Positions 26,817-36,203 of a stretch of DNA of 64,000 bases are shown in pieces (position 1 is the first letter of the stretch; each line of letters begins with the position of its first letter). The DNA comes from Sphingosinicella soli (GTDB taxonomy: Bacteria > Pseudomonadota > Alphaproteobacteria > Sphingomonadales > Sphingomonadaceae). The notes beneath the pieces were generated by a model. It did not search any database. It saw only the letters and a list, made by a program, of their open reading frames with translations, and had not been told where the DNA came from. The stretch is from the NCBI RefSeq assembly GCF_014199685.1, contig NZ_JACHNZ010000010.1, positions 1 through 64,000 on the forward strand, given 5' to 3'. The translations under genes and the position numbers were made by a program.

Positions 26817-28250
26817 TCAGGCGTCGATGATGCGTGTCAGCCGCGTGATGTCGGCGTCGAGTTCGCTGTCGTCGGCGCGCAGTTCCTCGATGCGCTTCAC
26901 GGCGTGCATCACGGTCGTGTGATCGCGCCCGCCGAAGCGGCGGCCGATGTCGGGCAGCGAGCGGGGCGTCAGGCGCTTGGCGAGGAACATCGCCACCTGG
27001 CGGGGCCGCGCCACTTCGCGCGCGCGGCGCGCCGACAGAAGATCGCTGAGCTTGATCGCATAATAGTCCGCGACCTTGCGCTGGATCTCGTCGATCGTGA
27101 CCTTGCGGTCGTGCGCTTTCAGCACATCGGCAAGCACCTGCCGCGCGAAATCGAGGTCGATGGGTTTGCCCACCAGCGTCGAATACGCGACGATCCGGTT
27201 GAGCGCGCCTTCAAGCTCGCGCACGTTCGAGGTGATCTTGCGCGCGAGGAAATCGATGACGTCCTCGCCCACGTTCGCGCCGGGCATGCGCTTGATCTTC
27301 TCGAGAAGGATGCTCAGCCGCAGCTCGTAGTCGGCGGGGTTGATGTCCGCGACCAGCCCCCACGCGAGGCGCGAGAGGATGCGGTTCTCGATCCCCTCCA
27401 GATTCTGCGGCGAGCGGTCGGCGGTGATGATGAGCCGTTTTCCCGCCGAGATGATCTCGTTCATCGTGTGGAAGAATTCTTCCTGCGTCGAATCCTTGCC
27501 CGCGATGAACTGCACGTCGTCGATCATCAGCAGATCGGCCGTCCGCAGCTTCTGCTTGAACGACAGCGTATCCTTGTCGCGGATCGCCGAGACGAACTCG
27601 ACCATGAACTTCTCGGCCGACATGTAGACGACCTTGGCGCCCGGCACGGCGTTCCGCAGATGCCAGCCGATGGCGTGCATCAGATGCGTCTTGCCCAGGC
27701 CCGTGGTGCCGTAAAGGAAGAGCGGGTTGAAATCGATCGGGCCGCCCTCGGCCACCGTACGCGCCGCATTGTAGGCAAGTTCGTTCGCCTTGCCGACGAC
27801 GAAGCTGTCGAACGTGTAGCGCGGCTCCAGCGCGACGCCGAACGCCGTCTCCTCGCGCACGGTCGCGGGCGCGGGATGCACCGGCTCGGCGGCCGCCGTC
27901 GTCTTGAGGCCATTCTCCACGATGATGCGGACCGCCTGGATCGAAGCCGACTGCGCCGACCAGAGCAGCCGCAGCCGCTCGGCGAAATGATTGCGGATCC
28001 AGTCCGCGGTGAAGTGCGTCGGCGATCCCAGCGTCACCGTGTCGGCATCGACGCTGACGAGCGCAAGCGGCTTCAGCCAGCTGTCGTAGGTGCGCGCGCC
28101 ATACTCGGCGCGCAGATGCGCGCGAATCGTCTGCCAGATCGATTCGGCGGAATCGGTGCCCGACAGAAACATGGAAACGCCCTGCGCCGGGCCGCGACCG
28201 GTCTGCGCCGACGGCACGACCCGATCCCCCGCCTGCTTGCCGTGCGTCAT
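26817..28250 (-). CDS. dnaA: Chromosomal replication initiator DnaA
   Basis: DnaA binds origin boxes and unwinds the origin. Using ATG 28250 the protein has 477 residues. An N-terminal domain I is around SIWQTIRAHLRAEYG, a linker follows, and the AAA+ domain carries Walker A GTTGLGKTHL at residues 181-190 and Walker B LLMIDDVQF. The C-terminal DNA-binding domain has GRDHTTVMHA near residue 441. The start is uncertain: ATG 28172 would remove 26 residues not usually conserved. The next gene upstream is rpsT, a common alphaproteobacterial neighbour. Confidence 0.96.
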   Translation of the reverse strand: MTHGKQAGDRVVPSAQTGRGPAQGVSMFLSGTDSAESIWQTIRAHLRAEYGARTYDSWLKPLALVSVDADTVTLGSPTHFTADWIRNHFAERLRLLWSAQSASIQAVRIIVENGLKTTAAAEPVHPAPATVREETAFGVALEPRYTFDSFVVGKANELAYNAARTVAEGGPIDFNPLFLYGTTGLGKTHLMHAIGWHLRNAVPGAKVVYMSAEKFMVEFVSAIRDKDTLSFKQKLRTADLLMIDDVQFIAGKDSTQEEFFHTMNEIISAGKRLIITADRSPQNLEGIENRILSRLAWGLVADINPADYELRLSILLEKIKRMPGANVGEDVIDFLARKITSNVRELEGALNRIVAYSTLVGKPIDLDFARQVLADVLKAHDRKVTIDEIQRKVADYYAIKLSDLLSARRAREVARPRQVAMFLAKRLTPRSLPDIGRRFGGRDHTTVMHAVKRIEELRADDSELDADITRLTRIIDA

Positions 28251-28622
28251 ATCCCCCAAAACCCAGCATCCTCAGATAAGGCACGCACAGCGACTCGCCG
28301 AACGCCAAACGTACGAAAAAAGCATCGCCCCGCCGGGAAGCTGGCGGGACGCGGCTTACTCTTGCGTCACTTTCAGGAAGGAGCGAACTCCCCATTGGCG
28401 CGAGGCCGAAGCGCACCTTAGGCAGGCCGTGGACGGGCTTTCAAGGGGCTCCGCGTGCAATGAAATTGAAATAAAAGATTTGACAAGGACGCCTGCCGAT
28501 TCGCCCTTTCGGGCCCTTCGAAAGGCATGGTCCGTCACGCGCGCGGAACGAATCACGAATGTGTCCCAAAGTAAAACGCCGCCGGAATCCGGCGGCGTTT
28601 AAACCTTGAATTCAAATGATTT
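28251..28622. other. dnaA-rpsT intergenic region
   Basis: This 372-base gap holds the rpsT terminator (28574-28600) and an A+T-rich patch near 28461-28485. It must also contain the dnaA promoter on the minus strand. I see no match to the DnaA box TTATNCACA on either strand and no AT-rich repeats, so nothing supports a replication origin here. TTGACA at 28480 points rightward, away from dnaA. Confidence 0.5.
28574..28600 (-). terminator. Terminator of rpsT
   Basis: A perfect 12-base stem (aaacgccgccgg and ccggcggcgttt) with a three-base loop lies 23 bases after the rpsT stop. On the minus strand it is followed by ttactttg, preceded by the run of t from the stem end. It may also work in the plus direction. 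Confidence 0.85.
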
Positions 28623-28886
28623 TCAGGCGAGCGCCTTCACGCGCTTGCTGAGTCGCGAAATCGTCCGCGCCACAGTGTTCTTGTGCAGAATGCCCTTGGT
28701 GACGCCCCGCATCATTTCGGGCTGCGCAGCCTGCAGCGCAGCGGCGGCTTCATCCTTCTTGCCGCCCGCGAGCGCGGTTTCAACGCCCTTCACGAAGGTG
28801 CGGATGCGGCTGACGCGCGACTTGTTGATCGCCTGGCGGCGGGTGTTGCGACGGATGCGCTTGCGCGCTTGCGGTGTATTCGCCAT
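28623..28886 (-). CDS. rpsT: Small ribosomal subunit protein bS20
   Basis: An 87-residue basic 16S-rRNA-binding protein of the 30S body. The sequence starts [18 protein letters not shown] and continues with the long helices typical of S20, ending [10 protein letters not shown]. Its length equals the family's. The frame extends 12 codons upstream, but ATG 28886 matches the universal MAN start. It lies between dnaA and the divergent thioesterase gene with its own terminator. Confidence 0.97.
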   Translation of the reverse strand: MANTPQARKRIRRNTRRQAINKSRVSRIRTFVKGVETALAGGKKDEAAAALQAAQPEMMRGVTKGILHKNTVARTISRLSKRVKALA

Positions 28887-29067
28887 CGAGTCCTCAAATG
28901 ATCCTGATCCGCACCGGCGCACGGCCGGCTGGACGCGGGGAAACCCGCGACCGGGAAAGCGGGCCTCCTACTAGGCGGCGCCGCCCTCGTCAAGCACGCT
29001 TTGCCGCCGCCTTCCTCACAAGTTTCGGGATATACAGCCGCGCCCCCGCCGATAGTCTCCCGGCGCC

Positions 29068-29868
29068 ATGAACCGCAAGGACGAAACCGTGGGAACAAGT
29101 CTCGGCGCCATGATCGCCGCAACGCGTGAAAGCGCAGGCTACACGATCACGGAAGAATGGATGCAGGGCCGCACCACCTACGGCGGCCTGTCGGCGGCGC
29201 TGTGCCTCGCCGGGACGCTGCAGGCCCACGCGGACCTGCAGCCGCTCCGCTCGGCGCAGATCGCGTTCATCGGCCCGGCGGGGGGCGATGTGACGGTGCA
29301 GTCCCGCGTGCTGCGGCAAGGCAGGTCGATGACCTATATCGAGGCCGACCTCAGCCAGGGCGACGCGCTCGCGACGCGCTGCCTCTTCGCGTTCGGCAGC
29401 CCCCGCGAATCGGTGATCCGCCTCGACCGGTTTCCGATGCCTGTCGTTCCCGCGCCCGATGCGTGCGAGCTGCTGTGGCGCAAGCGCGCACCGCTCAACT
29501 TCCTCCAGCAGTTCGATGCACGCATGGCCTACGGCGGCCGCTCCGCCGACGGCACCGGAGACGGCGACATCGCCTACTGGTTCCGTCTGCGCGACCCCTC
29601 CGGCATTCCGCCCGCCGTGCGCCTGCTCGCGCTCGCCGACACGCCGCCGCCCGCCGTGATGCCGATGTTCACCGCCTTCGCGCCGATCAGCACCGCGACC
29701 TGGCAGATCGAGGTGCTGGACACGCAGGCGAGCGGCGAAGGCTGGCACCTCATCCGCTCCACGGCGGAAACCGGCGCAGACGGCTACACCTCCCAAAGGA
29801 TGGGCATGTGGGACGAGGGCGGCCGCCCCGTTCTGGCCGGGCGGCAGATGGTGGCGCTGTTCGGGTAA
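29068..29868 (+). CDS. Thioesterase-family (double hotdog, TesB-like) protein
   Basis: A 266-residue protein with two hotdog halves. The first contains TYGGLSAALCLAGTLQ and PLRSAQIAFIGPAGGDVTV; the second has PPAVMPMFTAFAPISTATWQIEVL and ends GRPVLAGRQMVALFG. This matches the acyl-CoA thioesterase II-like/TesB families, which hydrolyse acyl-CoA in the cytoplasm. Substrate length is not predictable. It converges on an enoyl-CoA hydratase with a four-base gap, which fits fatty-acid metabolism. Confidence 0.85.
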   Translation: MNRKDETVGTSLGAMIAATRESAGYTITEEWMQGRTTYGGLSAALCLAGTLQAHADLQPLRSAQIAFIGPAGGDVTVQSRVLRQGRSMTYIEADLSQGDALATRCLFAFGSPRESVIRLDRFPMPVVPAPDACELLWRKRAPLNFLQQFDARMAYGGRSADGTGDGDIAYWFRLRDPSGIPPAVRLLALADTPPPAVMPMFTAFAPISTATWQIEVLDTQASGEGWHLIRSTAETGADGYTSQRMGMWDEGGRPVLAGRQMVALFG

Positions 29869-29872
29869 GGGC

Positions 29873-30652
29873 TCAGCGCCCCGTGAACTTCGCCTCGCGC
29901 TTCTCCATGAACGCGGCCATGCCTTCCTGCTGGTCGGCGGTGCCGAACAGGCCGTGGAACAGGCGCCGTTCGAAGCGCACGCCTTCGGACATCGTCGTCT
30001 CGTAGGCGCGGTTCACGGTTTCCTTCGCGGCCATCACCGAAAGCGCGCCGTAGCCGGCGATCTGCTCAGCCGCCTTGATGGTTTCCTCCATCAGCTGCTC
30101 GGGCGGATAGACGCGCGCGACGAGGCCGATGCGCAGCGCCTCCTCGGCATCGATCATGCGGCCGGTGAGGATCATGTCCATCGCGGTCGCCTTGCCGACG
30201 AAACGCGTCAGCCGCTGCGTGCCGCCCGATCCCGGAATGACGCCGAGCTTGATCTCGGGCTGGCCGAACTTCGCCTTCTCGCTGGCGAAGATGGTGTCGC
30301 ACATCATCGCGAACTCGCAGCCGCCGCCGAGCGCGAAGCCGTTCACCGCCGCGATCACGGGCTTGCGCGTGCGCGTCAGCTCTTCCCACGTCGCGGTGAT
30401 GAACTCTTCCGAATAGACGTCGGCGAAGGTCTTGGGCTGCATCTCCTTGATGTCCGCGCCCGCAGCGAACGCCTTGCCGTCGCCGGTCAGGATCATCGCG
30501 CCGATATCCGGGTCCGCCTCGAAAGCGCGCAGCGCGGCGGTGATCTCGCTCGTCAGCTGGTGGTTGAGCGCGTTCAGCGCCTCGGGCCGGTACATGGTGA
30601 TGATGCCGACACGGCCGCGCGTTTCCACCTTCAGGCATTTGTATTCGGACAT
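29873..30652 (-). CDS. Enoyl-CoA hydratase
   Basis: It adds water to trans-2-enoyl-CoA in beta-oxidation. The 259-residue crotonase has the oxyanion-hole region AFAAGADIKEM, NGFALGGGCEFAMMCD, and the two catalytic glutamates in GQPEIKLGVIPGSGGTQRL. These residues match the short-chain mitochondrial and FadB1-type hydratases. ATG 30652 (MSEYKCLKVE) is preferred over the longer open frame. It follows mutM by 13 bases and is likely in the same operon. Confidence 0.92.
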   Translation of the reverse strand: MSEYKCLKVETRGRVGIITMYRPEALNALNHQLTSEITAALRAFEADPDIGAMILTGDGKAFAAGADIKEMQPKTFADVYSEEFITATWEELTRTRKPVIAAVNGFALGGGCEFAMMCDTIFASEKAKFGQPEIKLGVIPGSGGTQRLTRFVGKATAMDMILTGRMIDAEEALRIGLVARVYPPEQLMEETIKAAEQIAGYGALSVMAAKETVNRAYETTMSEGVRFERRLFHGLFGTADQQEGMAAFMEKREAKFTGR

Positions 30653-30665
30653 TGGCTGGTCTCCC

Positions 30666-31469
30666 TTATTTCTGACAGGATGGACAATAAAAGCTGGATC
30701 GTCCCGACTGGACGATGCGGACAACCGCCGCGGCGCAGCGCATGCACGCCTCCCCCTCGCGGCCGTAAACGCGGAATTCGTGCTGGAAATAGCCGAGTTC
30801 ACCGGCCACCTGCCGGTAGTCGCGCAGGGTGGAGCCGCCCGCCGCGATGGCGCGTTCCAGCACCTGCGGGATCGCGGCGGCGAGCTTCGCCAGCTCCGCG
30901 CGCTTCACCTTGCCGCCCTCGCGCGTCGGCCGAACCCCCGCGTCGAACAGCGCCTCGCACACATAGATGTTGCCGAGCCCCGCGATCAGGCGCTGGTCGA
31001 GCAGCAGCGCCTTCACCGGCGCGAAACGCCCCTTGAAGCCGGAAAGATCGACCGGCGCGCCGAGCGGCTCCGGCCCGAGGCCCTTTATCAGGAAATGACT
31101 ATCGAGCGCATCCGTCGGCACCAGATGCACCGATCCGAAGCGGCGCGCGTCGTTCAGCACCGCGCGGCGGCCCTCGTCGGTCTCGATCACGATATGGTCG
31201 TGCTTCTCGTCGGTATCGGGATCGACGCGCATCCGGCCGGACATGCCCAGATGCAGGATCATCGTGTCGCCGCGATCGGTGTCGATCAGCCCGTATTTGG
31301 CGCGTCTGCGAACGCCGGTGACGACCGCGCCCGTCAGCCGCTGGCGCAGGTCCGCGGGGATCGGCCAGCGCAGGTCCGGCCGCCGCGCCTCGACGCGCGT
31401 CAGGCGGCGGCCTTCGAGCACCGGCTGCAAGCCGCGCATCACGGTTTCGACTTCGGGAAGCTCCGGCAT
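30666..31469 (-). CDS. mutM: Formamidopyrimidine-DNA glycosylase
   Basis: It removes 8-oxoguanine and formamidopyrimidines from DNA and cuts the abasic site. The 267-residue protein has the catalytic N-terminus PELPEVETVMRGL (Pro1 and Glu2), a helix-two-turn-helix with LIAGLGNIYVCEALFDAG, and a C-terminal zinc finger built on CMRC and CPSC. It is divergent from ubiE, with 58 bases between the starts, as in many alphaproteobacteria. Confidence 0.96.
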   Translation of the reverse strand: MPELPEVETVMRGLQPVLEGRRLTRVEARRPDLRWPIPADLRQRLTGAVVTGVRRRAKYGLIDTDRGDTMILHLGMSGRMRVDPDTDEKHDHIVIETDEGRRAVLNDARRFGSVHLVPTDALDSHFLIKGLGPEPLGAPVDLSGFKGRFAPVKALLLDQRLIAGLGNIYVCEALFDAGVRPTREGGKVKRAELAKLAAAIPQVLERAIAAGGSTLRDYRQVAGELGYFQHEFRVYGREGEACMRCAAAVVRIVQSGRSSFYCPSCQK

Positions 31470-31527
31470 CGCAAGAGGCTCTATGCCGCGTTTACGAAGG
31501 GGGCAAGCGTGGGCTAAGGGCTACACC

Positions 31528-32259
31528 ATGTCCGAAACAGTCTCATATGGCTTCCAGGAGGTCGCGCCCGAGGAAAAGACGCGCCGCGTCGGCTCCGTGT
31601 TCGCGCGCGTCGCGGCGCGCTACGACCTGATGAACGACCTGATGTCGGGCGGGCTGCACCGGCTGTGGAAAGACGATTTCGTCCGCGCCGTGAACCCGCG
31701 CGGCGGCGAGCGCATTCTCGACATGGCGGGCGGCACCGGCGACATCGCCTTCCGCATGGCGAAGCGCGGCGCGCAGGTGACGGTCGCCGACATCAACCCG
31801 GCGATGCTGGACGTGGGCAAGGAGCGCGCGGCGAAGCGCGGTATCGAAGGCCTCGACTGGTCCGAGCAGAACGCCGAAGTGCTGAGCTTCGAAAGTGCCG
31901 GCTTCGACGGCTACACGATCGCGTTCGGCATCCGCAACGTCACCGACATCCCCGCTGCGCTGCGCGAGGCGTACCGCGTGCTGAAGTTCGGCGGGCGTTT
32001 CTTCTGCCTTGAATTCTCGCGCTGCGAATGGCCGGTCTTCGCCGACGTCTACGATGCCTATTCGATGAACGTCGTGCCCAAGGTCGGCAAGGTCGTCGCG
32101 CGCGACGAGGAAGCCTACCAGTATCTCGTCGAATCGATCCGCCGCTTCCCGGATATGTCCGCGTTCAGGTCAATGATCGCCGAGGCCGGTTTCGCGCAGA
32201 CCACGGCGCGGCCCATTCTCGGCGGCGTCGTCGCCATGCACAGCGGCTGGAAGATTTGA
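31528..32259 (+). CDS. ubiE: Demethylmenaquinone/2-methoxy-6-polyprenyl-1,4-benzoquinol methyltransferase
   Basis: It performs the C-methylation step in ubiquinone synthesis with S-adenosylmethionine. The 243-residue protein has VFARVAARYDLMNDLMS, the SAM motif LDMAGGTGDIAF, and the family signature IAFGIRNVTDI. The translation from ATG 31528 matches the normal N-terminus; sequence upstream belongs to the mutM region. Its stop overlaps the likely TTG start of ubiB, so ubiE-ubiB are coupled. Confidence 0.95.
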   Translation: MSETVSYGFQEVAPEEKTRRVGSVFARVAARYDLMNDLMSGGLHRLWKDDFVRAVNPRGGERILDMAGGTGDIAFRMAKRGAQVTVADINPAMLDVGKERAAKRGIEGLDWSEQNAEVLSFESAGFDGYTIAFGIRNVTDIPAALREAYRVLKFGGRFFCLEFSRCEWPVFADVYDAYSMNVVPKVGKVVARDEEAYQYLVESIRRFPDMSAFRSMIAEAGFAQTTARPILGGVVAMHSGWKI

Positions 32260-33785
32260 CCACCGGCATCGTCCACGCCTTTCGGCTGCTGCGCTGGGGC
32301 CGAACGCTCGCGCGGCACGGCGCACTGCGCGAGATTGAAACCGCGCCGCCCGCGCCGCCGCTGCTGCGCCGCCTGGCGCGTTTCGCGCGCCTGGGCACCG
32401 GCGCGCCGAAGACGCCGCATTATGCCGACGCCTTCCAGGTGCTCGGCCCGGCCGCGATCAAGCTCGGGCAGGCGCTCGCCACGCGCCCCGATCTCGTCGG
32501 GCCGGAGGCCGCGAAGGATCTGACGCGGCTTCAGGACAATCTGCCGCCCGCGCCGTTTGACGCCGTGAAAGCCTCGATCGAGGAAGCCTTCGGCGTTCCG
32601 CTCGAATCGCTCTACGCGCGTTTCGACGAAGTGCCGATCGGCTCGGCCTCCGTGGCACAGGTGCACCGCGCCGTCACCACAGACGGGCGCACCGTCGCGG
32701 TAAAGGTTTTGAAGCCCGGCATCGAGGCGGATTTCGCGCGCGCCATCGAGACCTATGAATGGGCCGCCGTCCAGATCGAGACCATCGGCGGCGAGTTCGC
32801 GCGGCTGCGCCCGCGCGCGACCATCGCCTATTTCCGCCGCTGGGTGGAGCGCGAGCTGAACCTGCGCATGGAGGCGGCGTCCGCCTCCGAACTCGCCGCC
32901 GCGCTCACCCCCGAAACCGGCTTCGTGGTGCCCGAGGTGGACTGGGCGCGCACCAGCCGCCGCGTGCTCACCATCGCATGGATCGACGGCGTCAAGCTCA
33001 CCGACCTCGCCGCCGTCGACGCGGCGGGCATCGACCGCAGGCAGCTCTCGCAAACGCTTGTCCGCAGCTTCCTGCGGCAGGCGATCGGGCACGGCTTCTT
33101 TCATGCCGACCTGCATCAGGGCAACATGTTCGCGCTGGCGGACGGGCGCCTCGCCGTCGTCGATTTCGGCATCATGGGCCGCATCGACCGGCGCGCCCGG
33201 CTGTGGCTCGCGGAGATCCTGCACGGCCTGCTCACGGGCAACTACGCCCGCGTCGCCGAAATTCATTTCGAGGCGCAGTACGTTCCCGCGCACCACAACA
33301 TGGCGGATTTCGAAACCGCGCTGCGCTCGGTCGGCGAGCCGATTCGCGGCCTGCCGGTGAAGGACATCTCGATCGGCAACATGCTCGACGGCCTGTTTTC
33401 GATCACCCGCCAGTTCGACATGGTGACGCAGCCGCACCTGCTGCTTCTCCAGAAAACCATGGTGATGGTGGAGGGCGTGGCGCTCGCGCTCGATCCCGAC
33501 GTCAACATGTGGGAAATTTCCGGGCCCTTCGTGGGGGACTGGATGCGCGACGAGCTTGGCCCCGAGGCCGTCATCGCCGACCGGCTGGTGGAAGGCGCGC
33601 GGGCGCTCGCAGGCCTGCCCGATCTCCTCCGGCGTCTGGAAGCGATGGTGCCCAATCCCGGTGCCGCTCCGCCGTTGCCGCCGCTCGCCCCTTTGCCCGC
33701 GCGGCGCGGGATTTCGCGTACCGCATGGCTGCTGCTCGGTGCCGGTCTCGGCGCGGGTCTTGGCTGGCTGGCGATGACGCTTTAA
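32256..33785 (+). CDS. ubiB: Ubiquinone biosynthesis protein UbiB (ABC1/ADCK kinase-like)
   Basis: An atypical protein-kinase-like ATPase needed for ubiquinone synthesis. The 509-residue protein has the family AAIKLGQALATRPDL, SASVAQVHRAV, the kinase-like VAVKVLKPG, HADLHQGNMF and VVDFGIMGR. A C-terminal hydrophobic stretch (TAWLLLGAGLGAGLGWLAM) likely anchors it to the membrane. No ATG fits; TTG 32256 overlaps the ubiE stop and has GGAAG about four bases upstream, so it is taken as the start with moderate confidence. Confidence 0.93.
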   Translation: MTTGIVHAFRLLRWGRTLARHGALREIETAPPAPPLLRRLARFARLGTGAPKTPHYADAFQVLGPAAIKLGQALATRPDLVGPEAAKDLTRLQDNLPPAPFDAVKASIEEAFGVPLESLYARFDEVPIGSASVAQVHRAVTTDGRTVAVKVLKPGIEADFARAIETYEWAAVQIETIGGEFARLRPRATIAYFRRWVERELNLRMEAASASELAAALTPETGFVVPEVDWARTSRRVLTIAWIDGVKLTDLAAVDAAGIDRRQLSQTLVRSFLRQAIGHGFFHADLHQGNMFALADGRLAVVDFGIMGRIDRRARLWLAEILHGLLTGNYARVAEIHFEAQYVPAHHNMADFETALRSVGEPIRGLPVKDISIGNMLDGLFSITRQFDMVTQPHLLLLQKTMVMVEGVALALDPDVNMWEISGPFVGDWMRDELGPEAVIADRLVEGARALAGLPDLLRRLEAMVPNPGAAPPLPPLAPLPARRGISRTAWLLLGAGLGAGLGWLAMTL

Positions 33786-33794
33786 GTCTCTGCT

Positions 33795-35021
33795 GTGAGC
33801 AAACGCATCCTCCTCATCGTCTCGGGCGGCATTGCCGCCTACAAGGCGCCGGAACTCGTCCGGCTGCTGCGGAAAGACGGCATCGCCGTGCGCGCGGTGA
33901 TGACGCAGGCCGCGCGCCAGTTCGTGACGCCGCTCAGCCTCGGCACCGTCACCGAAGACAATGTCTACACCGATCTCTTCGATCTGAAGGACGAGCGCGA
34001 GATCGGCCACATCCAGCTTTCGCGCCAGGCCGACCTCATCGTCGTCGCGCCCGCGACCGCCAACATCCTCGCGAAGATGGCGGGCGGCATCGCCGACGAC
34101 CTCGCCACGACGCTTCTGCTCGCGACCGACAAGCCCGTGCTCGCCGCGCCCGCGATGAACGTGCGCATGTGGTCTCACCCCGCAACGCAGCGGAGCATCG
34201 CGCAGCTGCGCGCCGACGGCGTCACCATCATGGAGCCCGACGAAGGCGACATGGCCTGCGGCGAGTACGGCCCGGGCCGCCTGCCCGCGCCCGAGGCGAT
34301 CCTCGCATCGATCCGCGCGATGCTCGCCGCGCCGCTCGGCGAGGCGCAGGCCGCCACCGCGCGCTTCGGAGAGAACCCGCCCCCGCTTGCAGGCAAGCGC
34401 GCGCTCGTCACGGCGGGCCCCACGCACGAGCCGATCGACCCCGTGCGCTACATCGCCAATCGCTCGTCGGGCAAACAGGGTTTCGCGATCGCGGGCGCGC
34501 TCGCCGCGCTCGGCGCGGACGTTACGCTCGTCGCCGGGCCGGTGTCGCTGGCAACGCCGCCGGGCGTGCGCCGCGTGAACGTCGAAACCGCGCGCGAAAT
34601 GGCTGCGGCGGTCGAAGCCGCGCTTCCCGCCGACGTCGCCGTAATGGTGGCCGCCGTCGCCGATTGGCGCGCCGAAGCTACCGCCCAGAAGATCAAGAAG
34701 GACAAAGGCGGCATCGACGCGCTGCCGCTCGTCGAAAACCCGGACATTCTCGCGGGCCTTTCGAAATCCCCGCGTCGCCCCCGCCTCGTCATCGGCTTCG
34801 CCGCCGAGACCGAGAAGGTCGTCGAACATGCGACAGCGAAGCGCGCGCGCAAGGGCTGCGACTGGATCGTCGCCAACGACGTGTCCGGCGACGTGATGGG
34901 CGGCGCCGACAATCGCATCCACCTCGTCACCCACGGCGGCGTCGAGGATTGGCCGAAAATGGAAAAAGGCGCCGTCGCGCGGCGCCTTGCACAAAGGATC
35001 GCAGATGAACTCAGCCATTGA
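33795..35021 (+). CDS. coaBC: Bifunctional phosphopantothenoylcysteine decarboxylase/phosphopantothenate-cysteine ligase
   Basis: It makes 4'-phosphopantetheine for coenzyme A in two steps. The 408-residue protein has the N-terminal FMN decarboxylase ([16 protein letters not shown], the PAMNVRMW motif and the cysteine in [13 protein letters not shown]). The C-terminal CTP-dependent ligase carries [18 protein letters not shown] and KIKKDKGG. Both domains are complete. GTG 33795 is the start, nine bases after ubiB. It overlaps dut by 17 bases. Confidence 0.95.
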   Translation: MSKRILLIVSGGIAAYKAPELVRLLRKDGIAVRAVMTQAARQFVTPLSLGTVTEDNVYTDLFDLKDEREIGHIQLSRQADLIVVAPATANILAKMAGGIADDLATTLLLATDKPVLAAPAMNVRMWSHPATQRSIAQLRADGVTIMEPDEGDMACGEYGPGRLPAPEAILASIRAMLAAPLGEAQAATARFGENPPPLAGKRALVTAGPTHEPIDPVRYIANRSSGKQGFAIAGALAALGADVTLVAGPVSLATPPGVRRVNVETAREMAAAVEAALPADVAVMVAAVADWRAEATAQKIKKDKGGIDALPLVENPDILAGLSKSPRRPRLVIGFAAETEKVVEHATAKRARKGCDWIVANDVSGDVMGGADNRIHLVTHGGVEDWPKMEKGAVARRLAQRIADELSH

Positions 35022-35451
35022 AATCCGCCTCAAGCGCCTCCCCCACGGCGAGGGGCTGCCGATCCCCGCGCTCGCGACCAGCGGCGCGGCGGGCATGGAT
35101 GTTGTGGCTGCAGAAGACGTCATCATCCCGCCGGGCGGCCGCCACGCCGTCGCCACCGGCTTCGCCTTCGCGATCCCCGAAGGTTATGAGGTGCAGGTGC
35201 GCCCGCGTTCCGGCCTTGCGCTCAAGAACGGCATCACCTGCCTCAACACGCCCGGCACGATCGATGCGGACTATCGCGGCGAGGTGAAGGTGATCCTCGC
35301 CAATCTCGGCGCCGAGCCCTTCGCCGTGAAGCGCGGCGAGCGCATCGCGCAGCTCGTCGCCGCGCCCGTGCAGCAGGCGCGCTTCGCCGAGGTCGATGAC
35401 CTCGACGAAACCGCGCGCGGCGCCGGGGGCTTCGGCTCAACGGGCCGGTGA
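35005..35451 (+). CDS. dut: Deoxyuridine 5'-triphosphate nucleotidohydrolase
   Basis: It hydrolyses dUTP to dUMP to keep uracil out of DNA. The 148-residue trimeric dUTPase shows its motifs in order: [43 protein letters not shown] and the C-terminal [11 protein letters not shown] 35005 has AAGGA upstream and lies inside the end of coaBC. The coaBC-dut pairing is widespread. Its stop overlaps the next start (GTGA). Confidence 0.97.
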   Translation: MNSAIEIRLKRLPHGEGLPIPALATSGAAGMDVVAAEDVIIPPGGRHAVATGFAFAIPEGYEVQVRPRSGLALKNGITCLNTPGTIDADYRGEVKVILANLGAEPFAVKRGERIAQLVAAPVQQARFAEVDDLDETARGAGGFGSTGR

Positions 35452-36203
35452 GCCTTACCGACCCGCAACTCGAACGCTACGCCCGCCACATCATCCTGAA
35501 AGAGATCGGCGGCGCGGGTCAGGCCAGGCTGCTCGCCGCGCGCGTCGCCGTGGTGGGCGCGGGCGGGCTCGGCAGCCCCTGCATCCAGTATCTCGCGGCA
35601 GCGGGCGTCGGGCATCTCACGATCATCGACGACGATGCCGTCGACCTCTCCAACCTCCAGCGGCAGGTGCTGCACGGCACGAACGACGTCGGCCGCGCCA
35701 AGACGGAAAGCGCGGCAGACGCCGTCGCGCGCCTCAACCCCGACGTGACCGTGGCGCAGCACCGCGTCCGCCTCGACACGACGAACGCGGCGACGCTTCT
35801 TGCGGGCCACACGGTCATCGCCGACGGCTCCGACAGTTTCGAAACCCGCCGCGCCGTCGCGGGTGCTGCGCTCACGCTCCGCATCCCGCTCGTCGCCGCC
35901 GCCATCGGGCCGTTCGAAGGGCAGATCGCCACCTATCGCGGCTGGGAGGCGGACAAGCCCTGCTGGCGCTGTTTCGTCGGCGATGCCGCGGACCGCGAAG
36001 GCGAGACCTGCGCCGAAGCGGGCGTGCTCGGCGCGCTCGCGGGCGTGATGGGCGCGATGCAGGCGCTTGAGGTGATCCGCGAGATCGCCCCCTTCGGGGA
36101 GTCGCTCGCGGGGCGCGTTTTGCTGTATGATGCGCTCGCAGCCCGCATGCGTACCGTGCGGCTGCCGAAGGATCCCCGATGCCCGTCATGCGGAAAAGCG
36201 TGA
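35448..36203 (+). CDS. moeB: MoeB/ThiF/HesA-family adenylyltransferase
   Basis: It adenylates the C-terminal glycine of a ubiquitin-like sulfur carrier, most often MoaD in molybdopterin synthesis. The 251-residue protein has [16 protein letters not shown], the nucleotide-binding [11 protein letters not shown], the [13 protein letters not shown] motif and cysteine pairs (CWRC and CPSC) for a structural zinc. No C-terminal rhodanese domain is present. Whether its partner is MoaD or ThiS is not shown here. It is coupled to dut by GTGA and overlaps the DsrE gene by 25 bases. Confidence 0.88.
   Translation: MSLTDPQLERYARHIILKEIGGAGQARLLAARVAVVGAGGLGSPCIQYLAAAGVGHLTIIDDDAVDLSNLQRQVLHGTNDVGRAKTESAADAVARLNPDVTVAQHRVRLDTTNAATLLAGHTVIADGSDSFETRRAVAGAALTLRIPLVAAAIGPFEGQIATYRGWEADKPCWRCFVGDAADREGETCAEAGVLGALAGVMGAMQALEVIREIAPFGESLAGRVLLYDALAARMRTVRLPKDPRCPSCGKA

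Noticed and set aside
28480-28510. TTGACA promoter-like box
   Set aside because: It points rightward into the rpsT terminator and has no plausible -10 element or downstream gene in that direction.
28251-28622. Chromosomal origin next to dnaA
   Set aside because: No DnaA boxes or AT-rich unwinding repeats can be seen.
32115-35156. Open frame of more than 1000 codons opposite ubiE-ubiB-coaBC
   Set aside because: It spans three clear genes on the other strand and has the arginine-rich composition of a third-position GC artefact.
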